Origin: an uncultured Collinsella sp.
GTDB lineage: Bacteria > Actinomycetota > Coriobacteriia > Coriobacteriales > Coriobacteriaceae
Direction: 5' to 3'
Assembly: GCA_902497065.1 (NCBI GenBank)
Contig: CABVDH010000033.1
Location: 1-15,982 of the forward strand
DNA length: 15,982 nucleotides
Position numbers and translations under genes: made by a program
The notes under the pieces: model-generated
What the model was told of the DNA's origin: nothing
The model's database searches: none
Seen by the model: the letters and a program-made list of their open reading frames with translations, nothing else
Shown: piece by piece, positions 1 through 7,016 of the stretch
Numbering within the stretch: position 1 is the first letter of the stretch
Layout: each line of letters opens with the position of its first letter

Positions 1-2
1 AC

Positions 3-461
3 TACGCCGGCCTTTCCACGTGGCTTTCCGGCGCTGGATTTGCCGGCAACACCACCCTGGCGGACGCAGCCATCAAGTTGGTCGTCACAGCGCTCACCCT
101 GGGCGCCGGCTTCCAAGGCGGCGAGGTCACGCCCCTGTTTGGTATCGGTGCGGCGCTCGGCGGCTGGATAGGTTGCCTCGTCGGAATCGATCCCAGCTTT
201 CTGGCAGCGCTGGGCATGCTCGGCGTGTTCTGCGCCGGCCTTAACGTGCCCATCACCACCTGTATGATGGCCATCGACCTGTTCCACGGCACGGCAGCCG
301 GGTTCTTTGTCATCGTGGCCTTTATCAGCTACCTAACCGCCGGACACCGCGGCGTGTACCCCGCCCAGCGCATCATCTCGCCCAAGCGCCGTTCGCTTAT
401 TGTGGATGAGGGCGGTACGGTAGCGGATGCTATCGAGCGCCACAACGACCTGATAGAGTAG
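3..461 (+). CDS. CLC-family anion channel/transporter, C-terminal part (5' end outside window)
   Basis: The frame is open from the window edge, so only about the last 152 residues are present. CLC proteins are integral membrane chloride channels, H+/Cl- antiporters or fluoride exporters. The visible part holds the conserved segment ALTLGAGFQGGEVTPLFGIG. It corresponds to the GxFxP-type motif that forms part of the anion pathway, and is followed by hydrophobic helices (GVFCAGLNVPITTCMMAIDLF and AAGFFVIVAFISYLTAG). The protein ends with a short charged tail of about 35 residues, too short for the paired CBS domains found in some CLC proteins. The GGEVTPLF form resembles, from memory, the fluoride-exporting CLC-F branch. 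That is an inference, because the diagnostic N-terminal motifs lie outside the window. The lipid kinase gene follows 87 nt downstream on the same strand. Family assignment is firm; the transported ion is not. Confidence 0.85.
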   Translation, partial: YAGLSTWLSGAGFAGNTTLADAAIKLVVTALTLGAGFQGGEVTPLFGIGAALGGWIGCLVGIDPSFLAALGMLGVFCAGLNVPITTCMMAIDLFHGTAAGFFVIVAFISYLTAGHRGVYPAQRIISPKRRSLIVDEGGTVADAIERHNDLIE

Positions 462-548
462 ACGTTAGTATTCGCCGTGCAGCCACAATCGGGAGCAATT
501 CGACCCGAGCGGGACCGCACCGTCACGTCATACGCCGGGAGTCACCCC

Positions 549-1511
549 ATGCACGCAACTGATTTTGGTCGCACGCTCATCATCGCCAACCCAGCCGCCC
601 AGTCGGGTGCGGCACGCGAAGTTGCCGAGCGCCTGCAACGCTTTTTGGATATGACCGCGCGCGCATCCCAGTTTGACCTGGTGCTAACCGAGCACATGGG
701 ACACGCCAAGGAGCTTGCCGCACAGGCTCAGGGCTATCGCACCGTTATCGCACTCGGCGGCGACGGCGTGATCCACGAGGTCGTCAACGGGCTTATGACA
801 CAAAAGGAGGACGCCCGCCCCGCTCTTGCCGTCCTGCCCGTGGGCTCCGGCAACGATTTTGCCCAGACGCTCGGCATCGAAGATTTCTCCGGCAAGGATT
901 TTGGCGCGCTGCTCACCTGTGAGCTGCGGCGTCAGGACATCGGGCGGATTCGCTCATGGAACCCCGCAAGCGGCAGCGGCGAGGCGATCGTCGAGTACTA
1001 CGACCAAACGCTTTCGGTCGGCATCGATGCCGCCATCGGCCTTGGCACCACCGAGCTGCGCAAAAAGACCGGCTTGACGGGCGCGCCACTCTACACTCTC
1101 TCGGGACTTGAGCAGTTTGGCCTACGCTATCGCAACTACCCCATGACAGTCAGCTTTGACGAGACGCCCGCCGAGCGCGTGAGGGCGATCATCATGGCGA
1201 TTCAGCTGGGTCCTACCTATGGCTCGGGCTATCGCATCTGTCCCGACGCCGACCCCTGTGACGGCACACTCGACGTCTGCTACGCCTGCGGCCCCGTCCC
1301 TCGCGCGGTTGCCCTGCCTATGTTCCTTTCGGCCAAGGACGGCCACCATACCAAGTTGCCGCCGGTTCGCATGCGCCGCTGCCGCCATGCCGAGCTTACC
1401 TTTGAGGAGCCCGACTACCCCATCCAGGCCGACGGCGAGCCCGTTGTCGCCTCACGCATCGAGGTCGACATCCTCGCCGGCGCCCTCGAGGTCTGGCACC
1501 CCACCCGCTAA
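549..1511 (+). CDS. Diacylglycerol kinase-family lipid kinase (DgkB/YegS type)
   Basis: This 320-residue protein belongs to the soluble diacylglycerol/lipid kinase family, which transfers a phosphate from ATP to a membrane lipid such as diacylglycerol. The N-terminal domain opens with LIIANPAAQSG (about 10-20). It carries the nucleotide-binding GGDG at 70-73 in VIALGGDGVIHEVVNG, and LPVGSGNDFA at 96-105. The C-terminal beta domain shows the typical PDADPCDGTLDV (232-243) and QADGEP (293-298) signatures. Length matches the family (about 290-330 residues). I chose the ATG at 549 because GGGAG lies just upstream at 537-541. An in-frame GTG at 477 has no obvious ribosome binding site, and extending to it adds residues lacking family resemblance. 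A 27-bp palindrome follows the stop codon. The exact lipid substrate cannot be told from sequence. Confidence 0.93.
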   Translation: MHATDFGRTLIIANPAAQSGAAREVAERLQRFLDMTARASQFDLVLTEHMGHAKELAAQAQGYRTVIALGGDGVIHEVVNGLMTQKEDARPALAVLPVGSGNDFAQTLGIEDFSGKDFGALLTCELRRQDIGRIRSWNPASGSGEAIVEYYDQTLSVGIDAAIGLGTTELRKKTGLTGAPLYTLSGLEQFGLRYRNYPMTVSFDETPAERVRAIIMAIQLGPTYGSGYRICPDADPCDGTLDVCYACGPVPRAVALPMFLSAKDGHHTKLPPVRMRRCRHAELTFEEPDYPIQADGEPVVASRIEVDILAGALEVWHPTR

Positions 1512-1518
1512 CCCCACC

Positions 1519-1589
1519 TAAGTTGCGGTGAAATAGGGACTGTTTATGCAGCAAAAGCCGCAAAACAGTCCCTATTTCACCGCAACTTA
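1519..1589. repeat. Perfect 27-bp inverted repeat between convergent genes
   Basis: Arms at 1519-1545 and 1563-1589 are exact reverse complements, separated by a 17-nt loop. The structure starts 7 nt after the lipid kinase stop and ends 8 nt before the stop of the convergent GGQ-protein gene. No T-tract follows on either strand, so it is not a textbook intrinsic terminator, although a 27-bp hairpin may still end or stabilise both transcripts. Its right arm contains acagtccctatttcac. This matches 14 of 16 positions of acagtccctttgtcac in the palindrome at 2004-2034, so the two belong to one repeat family. Confidence 0.9.
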
Positions 1590-1597
1590 CGAGGAGG

Positions 1598-1978
1598 CTA
1601 TTCGTCGCTGCCCGGTTTGCGTCGGTTGGCCTTTTTAATGGCGTTGAAGCGTTTGTCGTTGAGCCTGCGCTGGCGAGAGCGTTGAGGCACCTTGGTCTTT
1701 ACGCGTCGGCGCGGTGGACGCCCGCGACGCTCAAGCTCAGCGCGCAGCTTACGCAGACAGCTCACGCGATTCTGAAACTGGCTGCGGCTCTCACGCGCCG
1801 TCACGACAATCCCCGAAGGGATATGTTTCATGCGTACCGCCGAGTCCGTCGTGTTCACGCCCTGTCCGCCCGGACCCGTCGCGCGAAACACCTGCACCTC
1901 GCAATCGCGCGCCAACTCCTCGACCGACATCTCGGCATAGCGCGCATACTCGCGCCATTCCATCTTGTTCTCATCCAT
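1598..1978 (-). CDS. Small peptide-chain-release-factor-like protein (RF-1 domain, GGQ motif)
   Basis: This 126-residue protein consists of a short N-terminus and one RF-1 domain. The catalytic GGQ lies at 37-39 in FRATGPGGQGVNTTDSAVRM. In release factors this motif triggers hydrolysis of peptidyl-tRNA in the ribosome. The stop-codon-recognition domain of full release factors (about 360 residues) is absent. The C-terminal third is strongly basic (RPPRRRVKTKVPQRSRQRR, then KKANRRKP), as in the ArfB/YaeJ/ICT1 rescue factors, whose basic tail occupies the empty mRNA channel. A codon-independent role in rescuing stalled ribosomes is therefore likely, but inferred. I chose the ATG at 1978 because GGAGG sits 7 nt upstream. 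Longer in-frame extensions would run back through the palindrome at 2004-2034. Alternatives are other stand-alone RF-1-domain proteins of unknown target. Confidence 0.88.
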   Translation of the reverse strand: MDENKMEWREYARYAEMSVEELARDCEVQVFRATGPGGQGVNTTDSAVRMKHIPSGIVVTARESRSQFQNRVSCLRKLRAELERRGRPPRRRVKTKVPQRSRQRRLNDKRFNAIKKANRRKPGSDE

Positions 1979-1998
1979 ATCAGCACCTCCCCTCATAC

Positions 1999-2034
1999 AA
2001 AAAATGTGACAAAGGGACAGTCCCTTTGTCACAT
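1999..2034 (-). terminator. Palindromic intrinsic terminator of xpt (related to the 1519-1589 repeat)
   Basis: Arms 2004-2018 and 2020-2034 form a perfect 15-bp stem around a single central base. Read on the minus strand, the stem is followed at once by six T residues (A-run at 1999-2004 on the plus strand). This is the layout of a rho-independent terminator just after the xpt stop at 2062. It also lies 21 nt upstream of the GGQ gene start, so it separates the two units or partly attenuates read-through. Confidence 0.8.
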
Positions 2035-2061
2035 CGCATACCAATCGCTTGTGTTGCGCGC

Positions 2062-2640
2062 TTAGGCGAAGGTGATCTCGCCGTTCTCGCAGTCCATATC
2101 GGCGATACGGGCCAAGCTCTCAACGCGGAAGCCGCGCTTACGGAGCTTATCGCCGCCGCCCTGGAAGCCCTTCTCAACGGCGATGCCAATGCCGGCAACT
2201 TCGGCGCCCGCAGCCTCGCAGATCTTAATAAGGCCCTCAAGCGCGCAGCCGTTGGCCAGGAAGTCGTCGATAATCAGGACCTTATCGCCCTCGGACAGAA
2301 AGCGCTTGCCGACAATGACCGGGTACTCCTTCTGCTTGGTGAAGGAGTAGATGGTCGTGGCATACTGCTCGCCATCGAGGTTGATGGACTGGGCCTTCTT
2401 TGCAAAGACCACCGGCACGCCGCCAAAATGCTGAGCTGCGATGCAGGCCATACCAATACCCGAAGCCTCAATCGTCAGGATCTTGTTGATCTCGACACCC
2501 TCGAACAGACGGGCCCATTCGGCGCCCATGTGGTCGAACAGTTCAACGTCGCACTGGTGGTTGAGGAAGGCATCAACCTTAAGGACGTTACCGGCCTTTA
2601 CGATGCCGTCATGGCGAATACGATCCTCAAGCTCCTGCAT
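2062..2640 (-). CDS. xpt: Xanthine phosphoribosyltransferase
   Basis: This 192-residue cytosolic enzyme of purine salvage converts xanthine and PRPP to XMP. It follows the Bacillus subtilis Xpt pattern along its whole length: LKVDAFLNHQ near residues 20-29, LTIEASGIG at 55-63, VPVVFAKK at 75-82, YSFTKQ at 98-103, and the PRPP-binding loop VLIIDDFLANGCAL at 121-134. AGIGIAVEKGFQ (149-160) and RVESLARI (172-179) close the fold. The start ATG at 2640 has a GAGAAGGGG ribosome binding site. Upstream I looked for the purine-riboswitch core that often precedes xpt in Firmicutes and did not recognise it. The 157-nt gap to the MFS stop holds only AT-rich patches near 2677-2700. No purine permease gene is adjacent. 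Confidence 0.96.
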   Translation of the reverse strand: MQELEDRIRHDGIVKAGNVLKVDAFLNHQCDVELFDHMGAEWARLFEGVEINKILTIEASGIGMACIAAQHFGGVPVVFAKKAQSINLDGEQYATTIYSFTKQKEYPVIVGKRFLSEGDKVLIIDDFLANGCALEGLIKICEAAGAEVAGIGIAVEKGFQGGGDKLRKRGFRVESLARIADMDCENGEITFA

Positions 2641-2797
2641 GGCGCAACCCCTTCTCGCGGCAACGATACCGCGCGATTAATAAACGTTGTTCGATAGTCT
2701 ACCACGGACCGACCCCCGCCCGCCCCACAAGCCACATCGCACCACAAACCAGTCTTTTTGGGACGGCGCGAATCGTGGCAGACAGCCTCCCAACATG

Positions 2798-4102
2798 CTA
2801 ATGGCGGGCGCGCATCTTCACCAAACGCACCATGGCAAGCGCAAAGCCCACGGCGGCCACAGCCATGAGTACGTAGAACACCGATCGAAAGCCGAATAGG
2901 AATACGTCCGGACGACCTGTAACAAAACTGGTCACGGCCTCGCCCATTGCCACGCTCATCTGCCCATACAGGATATGCGACGCCGCCGTAATGCCGAGCG
3001 CCATGCCGGCGTAGCGTGCCAAACTACCCAGGCTGCCCGCAAAGCCGAGCGCTTCGCGCGGAGCCGAGCCCATATACAGCGAGTTGTTGGGGCTCTGGAA
3101 AATCGACGTACCGCACGACATAAACGCGGCACAGCACACAATCACAGGGATGGAAGAGTGCTCGTCGAGCGTACTTACCGCAAAGAGCCCGCACACGTAC
3201 ACGCCCAGGCCGACCGCCGTGGGACCCTCGCAGCCAACACGGTCCGAAACCGCACCCGAAAGCGGGCCGATAAAGGCATTCACCATCGGCAGCGCCAAAA
3301 ACAGCAATCCGGAAATGTCGGAACCAAAGCCGTGGGCGTCCTGAAAATAGAACGGCAGGATAAACTCGGATGCGCCAATACCAACGAACACGATGAGCAT
3401 GCAGGCAAGGTTGATGGTAAAGGCCGAATTTGCAAAGCAGCGACGAGTGGCCTCGGCAAGGGACATGGGACGGTCGCCGGCCTCCGGCTTAACATGCGGC
3501 AACGTGTAGAGCCCCACGATAAACGAGATGACGCCAATGGGCAGGTTGATGAGGAAGATGCTCTCCCAGGGAAAGCTTGCCACCAGCATGCCACCGAGCA
3601 CGGGGCCACACATCATGCCGAGGGCCACGAAGGTCGCGAGAATACCCATGGCACGGCCTCGTTCGCGCGCCGGAAACGACTCGGTGATGATACCCATGTT
3701 GTTGGCCATGGCCGCCGCGCAACCGACACCCTGAACAATGCGTGCCAGGATAAGAACCTCGAGCGAGGACGAAAGGCCGCACAGCAGCGAACCGACCGAA
3801 AAGACGATGACGCCCAGCTGGAACACATTCACCTTGCCGCGCACGTCGCCCAGACGGCCAAACGGCAACATAGCCACGCATGTCGCAAGCAGATACACCG
3901 AGCTTACCAGCTGAATGCGATCGAGGCCCACGCCCAGCTCCTTTTGCATCACGGGCAGCGCCACGGTCACGACGGTCGAATCCAGACACACCATAAACGT
4001 CATGATGAGCACGGTAAACAGAATCGCCCACTTGTTCTTGCCATGGGTGTCGCCCTCTAGGGCAATGTGCTCGCGGCGCAGCTGCTCTGCAGTTTTCTCC
4101 AT
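2798..4102 (-). CDS. MFS drug:H+ antiporter, DHA2-like efflux transporter
   Basis: This 434-residue polytopic membrane protein of the major facilitator superfamily has the pattern of proton-driven multidrug exporters. Helix 1 carries LDSTVVTVALP (40-50), the loop motif A is GRLGDVRGK (82-90), motif B is RIVQGVG (121-127), and the antiporter motif C is GMMCGPVLGG (162-171). SIFLINLPIGV (181-191) is typical of the DHA2 branch (EmrB/QacA), which has 14 helices. This protein is somewhat shorter than most of that branch. The first 25 residues are a charged cytoplasmic segment. Two ATG codons lie at 4108 and 4102. I prefer 4102 because AAAGG then sits about 6 nt upstream, whereas 4108 directly abuts it. 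No regulator gene is adjacent, and the substrate cannot be inferred. Confidence 0.9.
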   Translation of the reverse strand: MEKTAEQLRREHIALEGDTHGKNKWAILFTVLIMTFMVCLDSTVVTVALPVMQKELGVGLDRIQLVSSVYLLATCVAMLPFGRLGDVRGKVNVFQLGVIVFSVGSLLCGLSSSLEVLILARIVQGVGCAAAMANNMGIITESFPARERGRAMGILATFVALGMMCGPVLGGMLVASFPWESIFLINLPIGVISFIVGLYTLPHVKPEAGDRPMSLAEATRRCFANSAFTINLACMLIVFVGIGASEFILPFYFQDAHGFGSDISGLLFLALPMVNAFIGPLSGAVSDRVGCEGPTAVGLGVYVCGLFAVSTLDEHSSIPVIVCCAAFMSCGTSIFQSPNNSLYMGSAPREALGFAGSLGSLARYAGMALGITAASHILYGQMSVAMGEAVTSFVTGRPDVFLFGFRSVFYVLMAVAAVGFALAMVRLVKMRARH

Positions 4103-4128
4103 ATCCATCCTTTCGAGTGGCCCAACGC

Positions 4129-4176
4129 AAAAAAACGGGGTCCCAATCGCCTGTAAACAGTCGCAATTGGGGTCCC
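4129..4176 (-). terminator. Intrinsic terminator of the sulfhydrylase gene
   Basis: Outer arms at 4137-4147 and 4166-4176 pair over 11 positions, with an inner cg/ctg stem around a taaa loop. On the minus strand the hairpin is followed by seven T residues (4129-4135 as A on the plus strand). It lies 70 nt after the stop of the sulfhydrylase gene and just upstream of the MFS gene. In the terminator orientation two adjacent pairs are mismatched. Confidence 0.75.
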
Positions 4177-4245
4177 GCCTACGGAATCGGAACGGAAGGC
4201 CACCGAAGCTTTCTGCCAGCATCGGCGCCTTGTGCGAACGCTAGC

Positions 4246-5529
4246 CTAGCACTGCTCGAGCGCCTGCTCAAGGTCGGCAATCAGATCGGCCGTGTCCTCG
4301 AGGCCGCACGACAGGCGCACCATGTCGGCGGAGATACCGCAGGCGATGAGCTCCTCATCGTTCATCTGGCGGTGCGTAGCGTTAGCGGGATGCAGGCAGC
4401 AGGTGCGGGCGTCGGCCACATGCGTGGCGATCTGGGCGAGCTTGAGGCTCTTCATAAAGGTCTCGGCCGCCGCGCGACCACCATTAAAGCCAAAGCTCAC
4501 AACGCCGCAGGTACCGTTTGGCATGTACTTCTGAGCCATGTCGTAGTACTTGTCGCCCTCCAGGCCCGGATAGCTCACGAAGCGTACCTTGGGATGGCTC
4601 TGCAGGAACTTGGCAACGGCCAGGCCGTTCTCACAATGACGCGGCATGCGCACATGCAGGCTCTCGAGCGAGCTGTTCAGGAAGAATGCCGCCTGCGGGT
4701 TCTGCATGGGGCCGAGGTCGCGCATGAGCTGCGCGGTGGCCTTGGTAATGAAGGCGCCCTCGCGACCGAACTTCTCGGCATACGTCACGCCGTGGTAGCT
4801 CTCGTCGGGCGTGGTGAGACCCGGGAACTTATCCGCATGGGCCATCCAGTCAAACTGGCCGTGGTCAACGATCACGCCGCCCAGGTAGGCAGCATGTCCA
4901 TCCATGTACTTGGTGGTGGAGTGCGTAACGATGTCGGCGCCCCACTCAAAGGGACGGCACATCACGGGCGTCGGGAAGGTGTTGTCGACCATCAGCGGCA
5001 CGCCGTGGTCATGCGCGGCCTTGGCAAAGCGCTCAATATCGAGCACGGCAAGGGCGGGGTTTGCGATCGTCTCGCCAAAGACGAGCTTGGTATTGGGCTC
5101 AAAGGCTGCCTCGAGCTCCTCATCGGTGCAGTCGGGGGCGACGAACGTGCAGGTCACGCCCATGCGGCCCATGGTGTGGGCGAGCAGGTTATACGTACCG
5201 CCGTAAATGGCAGAGCTCGCGACCACATGATCGCCGGCACCGGCCACGTTAAAGATCGCGAGGAAATTCGCAGCCATGCCCGAGCTCGTGAGCATCGCGG
5301 CAGTGCCTCCCTCCATCTCGCAGATCTTGGCGGCAACCAGATCGCACGTGGGGTTCTGCAAACGGCTGTAGAAGTAGCCCGACTCCTCTAGGTCAAACAG
5401 CTTGCCCATGTGCTCGGACGTGTCGTACTTCCACGTGGTGGACTGGTAGATGGGCACCTGGCGCGGCTCGGCATCTCCCGGGTGATAGCCGCCCTGGACA
5501 CATGTAGTTCCGATGGTCTGCTCGGTCAT
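4246..5529 (-). CDS. metY: O-acetylhomoserine sulfhydrylase (aminocarboxypropyltransferase)
   Basis: This 427-residue PLP enzyme of the Cys/Met metabolism family combines O-acetyl-L-homoserine with sulfide to give homocysteine, the direct sulfhydrylation route to methionine. The PLP lysine is K207 in THSTTKYMDGHA. The cofactor-binding aspartate is in VDNTF (181-185), and YSRLQNPT (54-61) and TSSGMAA (81-87) are family signatures. The C-terminal HPANATHRQM and VRLSCGLED segments match the substrate-binding end of MetY-type enzymes. Length fits MetY (about 425-430) better than cystathionine gamma-synthase (about 380-390). The start ATG at 5529 has AGGGAG upstream. I saw no SAM-I riboswitch or T-box in the upstream 120 nt. 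An O-succinylhomoserine-using relative is the main alternative. The terminator at 4129-4176 ends the unit. Confidence 0.93.
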   Translation of the reverse strand: MTEQTIGTTCVQGGYHPGDAEPRQVPIYQSTTWKYDTSEHMGKLFDLEESGYFYSRLQNPTCDLVAAKICEMEGGTAAMLTSSGMAANFLAIFNVAGAGDHVVASSAIYGGTYNLLAHTMGRMGVTCTFVAPDCTDEELEAAFEPNTKLVFGETIANPALAVLDIERFAKAAHDHGVPLMVDNTFPTPVMCRPFEWGADIVTHSTTKYMDGHAAYLGGVIVDHGQFDWMAHADKFPGLTTPDESYHGVTYAEKFGREGAFITKATAQLMRDLGPMQNPQAAFFLNSSLESLHVRMPRHCENGLAVAKFLQSHPKVRFVSYPGLEGDKYYDMAQKYMPNGTCGVVSFGFNGGRAAAETFMKSLKLAQIATHVADARTCCLHPANATHRQMNDEELIACGISADMVRLSCGLEDTADLIADLEQALEQC

Positions 5530-5714
5530 ATCTAGCTCCCTTGCCTGGGTTACGTTTTATTCGGTTCACGATACCGCTACCCTGCACCCCTCTCAACCCA
5601 TCCCCAAGGTAGGTTAAGGGACAAATTGATCAGGGGTATTTATCTCAAGCCTTGGGCATTTGCTCGATAGATAAAAATGAGGCATACATGAAGCTCTCGA
5701 TGATTACATGCCCC

Positions 5715-5746
5715 GTCACGGGTACCATAGGCGGGTACACCGTGAC
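5715..5746 (+). promoter_or_regulatory. 12-bp inverted repeat just upstream of a ribosome binding site
   Basis: Arms gtcacgg+gtacc (5715-5726) and ggtac+ccgtgac (5734-5746) pair over 12 bp with one bulged a at 5739 and a 7-nt loop. The repeat ends one base before the AAGGAG (5748-5753) of the downstream gene. It could be an operator for a dimeric regulator or an mRNA hairpin that tunes translation. If translation began at the alternative ATG at 5688, this sequence would be coding. Confidence 0.55.
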
Positions 5747-5759
5747 CAAGGAGACAACG

Positions 5760-6206
5760 ATGAAGCAGATCGATACCACCCAGCTCGACACCGCCGCCTG
5801 CCAGGCTCAGGCTGCCGAATACCACGCCCGCGGCTTTAACTGCGCACAGGCCGTTGCCTGCACGCTCGCACCTGCCGTCGGGCTCGACCCCCAGACCGCC
5901 TTTACCCTCACCGAGGGCTTTGGCGCCGGCATGGGTGGCATGACCGAGACCTGCGGCGCCATCTCGGGCGCTGTTGCCATCATGGGCTTTGTAATGAGCG
6001 ACGGCATGGAGAACCCCAAGACCAAAGGCCAGACCTACAAGCTGTCGCGCGAGATTGCCAAGCGATTTGGCGAGAAGAACACGACGACCGTCTGCGGCAC
6101 GCTCAAGGGCATCGGATCGGATAAAGGTCCGCTCCGCAGCTGCCCCGGCTGCATCGACGATGCCGTCGAGATCGCCTGCGATGTGCTAAAGCAGCTCGCC
6201 GAGTAA
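5760..6206 (+). CDS. C_GCAxxG_C_C family cysteine-rich protein
   Basis: This 148-residue protein matches the C_GCAxxG_C_C family, small proteins with conserved cysteines thought to be redox-active or metal-binding. The exact role is unknown, and annotation as split-soret cytochrome c is often loosely applied. Family features seen: GFNCAQAV (25-32), the glycine-rich GFGAGMGGMTETCGAISGA (53-71), VCGTLKG (111-117) and SCPGC (127-131). There are eight cysteines in all (14, 28, 34, 65, 112, 128, 131, 140). No signal peptide is visible, so it is probably cytoplasmic. I chose the ATG at 5760 because AAGGAG lies 6 nt upstream. An in-frame ATG at 5688 with a weaker GAGG would add 24 residues. A 12-bp inverted repeat sits right before the ribosome binding site. 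It diverges from metY; a shared sulfur-related role is only a guess. Confidence 0.88.
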   Translation: MKQIDTTQLDTAACQAQAAEYHARGFNCAQAVACTLAPAVGLDPQTAFTLTEGFGAGMGGMTETCGAISGAVAIMGFVMSDGMENPKTKGQTYKLSREIAKRFGEKNTTTVCGTLKGIGSDKGPLRSCPGCIDDAVEIACDVLKQLAE

Positions 6207-6216
6207 ACGGCAGCAA

Positions 6217-6270
6217 CATAAAACGACGGCCGGCGCGTTTGGGATCCATCCAAAAGAACGCCGGCCGTCG
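6217..6270 (-). terminator. Hairpin terminator between convergent genes
   Basis: A perfect 12-bp GC-rich stem (6224-6235 with 6259-6270, cgacggccggcg and its complement) lies between the stops of the C_GCAxxG gene (6206) and yigZ (6274). On the minus strand it is followed by gttttat, so it reads as an intrinsic terminator for yigZ. On the plus strand there is no good T-tract, but the hairpin probably also bounds that transcript. Confidence 0.8.
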
Positions 6271-6273
6271 CCG

Positions 6274-6912
6274 TTAGAACTCGGCAAATTTGGGAGCGCC
6301 GACCTCGATCTCTTCGCGCCCCGCCATAAGCTCGCGCATCTTGGCGCAAAATTGCTCCTGCTCCCCCGCTTTGAATACCAGGTGAAGTGTCACGGCATCC
6401 GCGTAATCGGTATCCGAAACCTTGGCACCCGAATCCTGCGCCAAACGAAGCACCTGCTCATACTGCGGATAGGCCACATGCACGTCAACAGGCACGACAC
6501 TCGTCATCTCGACAATCTGCCCGGCCTCCCGAGCAGCTGCCACCGCCGCCTGTGTCGCCGCAGTATAGGCGCGCACCAAGCCACCAGGTCCCAACAGCGT
6601 GCCACCAAAATAGCGCGTCACCACGCAGCAAACATTTTTGAGCTCTGCGCCGCGCAACACCTCGAGCGTCGGCATACCGCTCGTGCGGCTCGGCTCACCA
6701 TCATCGCTCTGGCGCTCGCGTCCATCGACTAAAATCCACGCGGGAACATTGTGTCGAGCGTCGTAATGACGCTTGCGAACCATCTCGATAAAGGCATTCG
6801 CCTCATCCTCGGACTCAATATGGACCAGCTGGGCAATAAACCGGCTCTTGCGGTCAACGAACTCGCCCGTAGCCTCAATATTCGATTGCAGAGTAAAATA
6901 GCTGTCCAACAA
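6274..6912 (-). CDS. yigZ: YigZ/IMPACT family protein (UPF0029)
   Basis: This 212-residue protein matches the YigZ family, the bacterial relatives of eukaryotic IMPACT. It has the N-terminal RKSRFIAQLVHIES and RKRHYDARHNVPAW segments, then DDGEPSRTSGMPTLEVL (70-86) and VVTRYFGGTLLGPGGLVRAY (97-116). The usual DDGEPSGTAG reads DDGEPSRTSG here. The second, ferredoxin-like domain follows. Bacterial function is not firmly established; roles in translation or proteolysis have been suggested. Length is typical (about 205-220). The start is a TTG: two adjacent TTG codons lie at 6912 and 6909, behind GAGGGG at 6920-6915, and 6909 gives the better spacing. No ATG is available before conserved sequence. 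A possible -10 (TATTAT, 6955-6950) lies 38 nt upstream with no good -35. Confidence 0.9.
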   Translation of the reverse strand: MLDSYFTLQSNIEATGEFVDRKSRFIAQLVHIESEDEANAFIEMVRKRHYDARHNVPAWILVDGRERQSDDGEPSRTSGMPTLEVLRGAELKNVCCVVTRYFGGTLLGPGGLVRAYTAATQAAVAAAREAGQIVEMTSVVPVDVHVAYPQYEQVLRLAQDSGAKVSDTDYADAVTLHLVFKAGEQEQFCAKMRELMAGREEIEVGAPKFAEF

Positions 6913-7016
6913 AGCCCCTCAACAACAAGCAAAGCAACAAACAGCCTCAATAATACGGCAAAGACAGCACCGTTGCCCTCTAACAAGAACGGAAACGCCA
7001 ATGATACCGTCACCAA

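Noticed and set aside
2641..2797. Purine riboswitch upstream of xpt
   Set aside because: The expected three-way junction with its conserved loop sequences was not found; only AT-rich patches are present.
2975..4060. Plus-strand open frame of 361 codons opposite the MFS gene
   Set aside because: It is highly charged, His/Arg/Gln-rich translation typical of antisense to membrane protein genes; the opposite strand has all MFS motifs.
4117..5391. Long plus-strand open frame of 424 codons opposite metY
   Set aside because: It is the antisense of a well-supported PLP enzyme and starts inside that gene's terminator. The composition is low-information (many H, G, A, V), as expected of a codon-bias shadow.
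5530..5690. SAM riboswitch or T-box in front of metY
   Set aside because: No SAM-I core or T-box AGGGTGG-type sequence could be seen in the leader.
6729..7016. Hydrophobic minus-strand frame overlapping the yigZ start
   Set aside because: The hydrophobicity comes from a T/G-rich strand. It overlaps conserved yigZ codons in another frame and has no convincing start.
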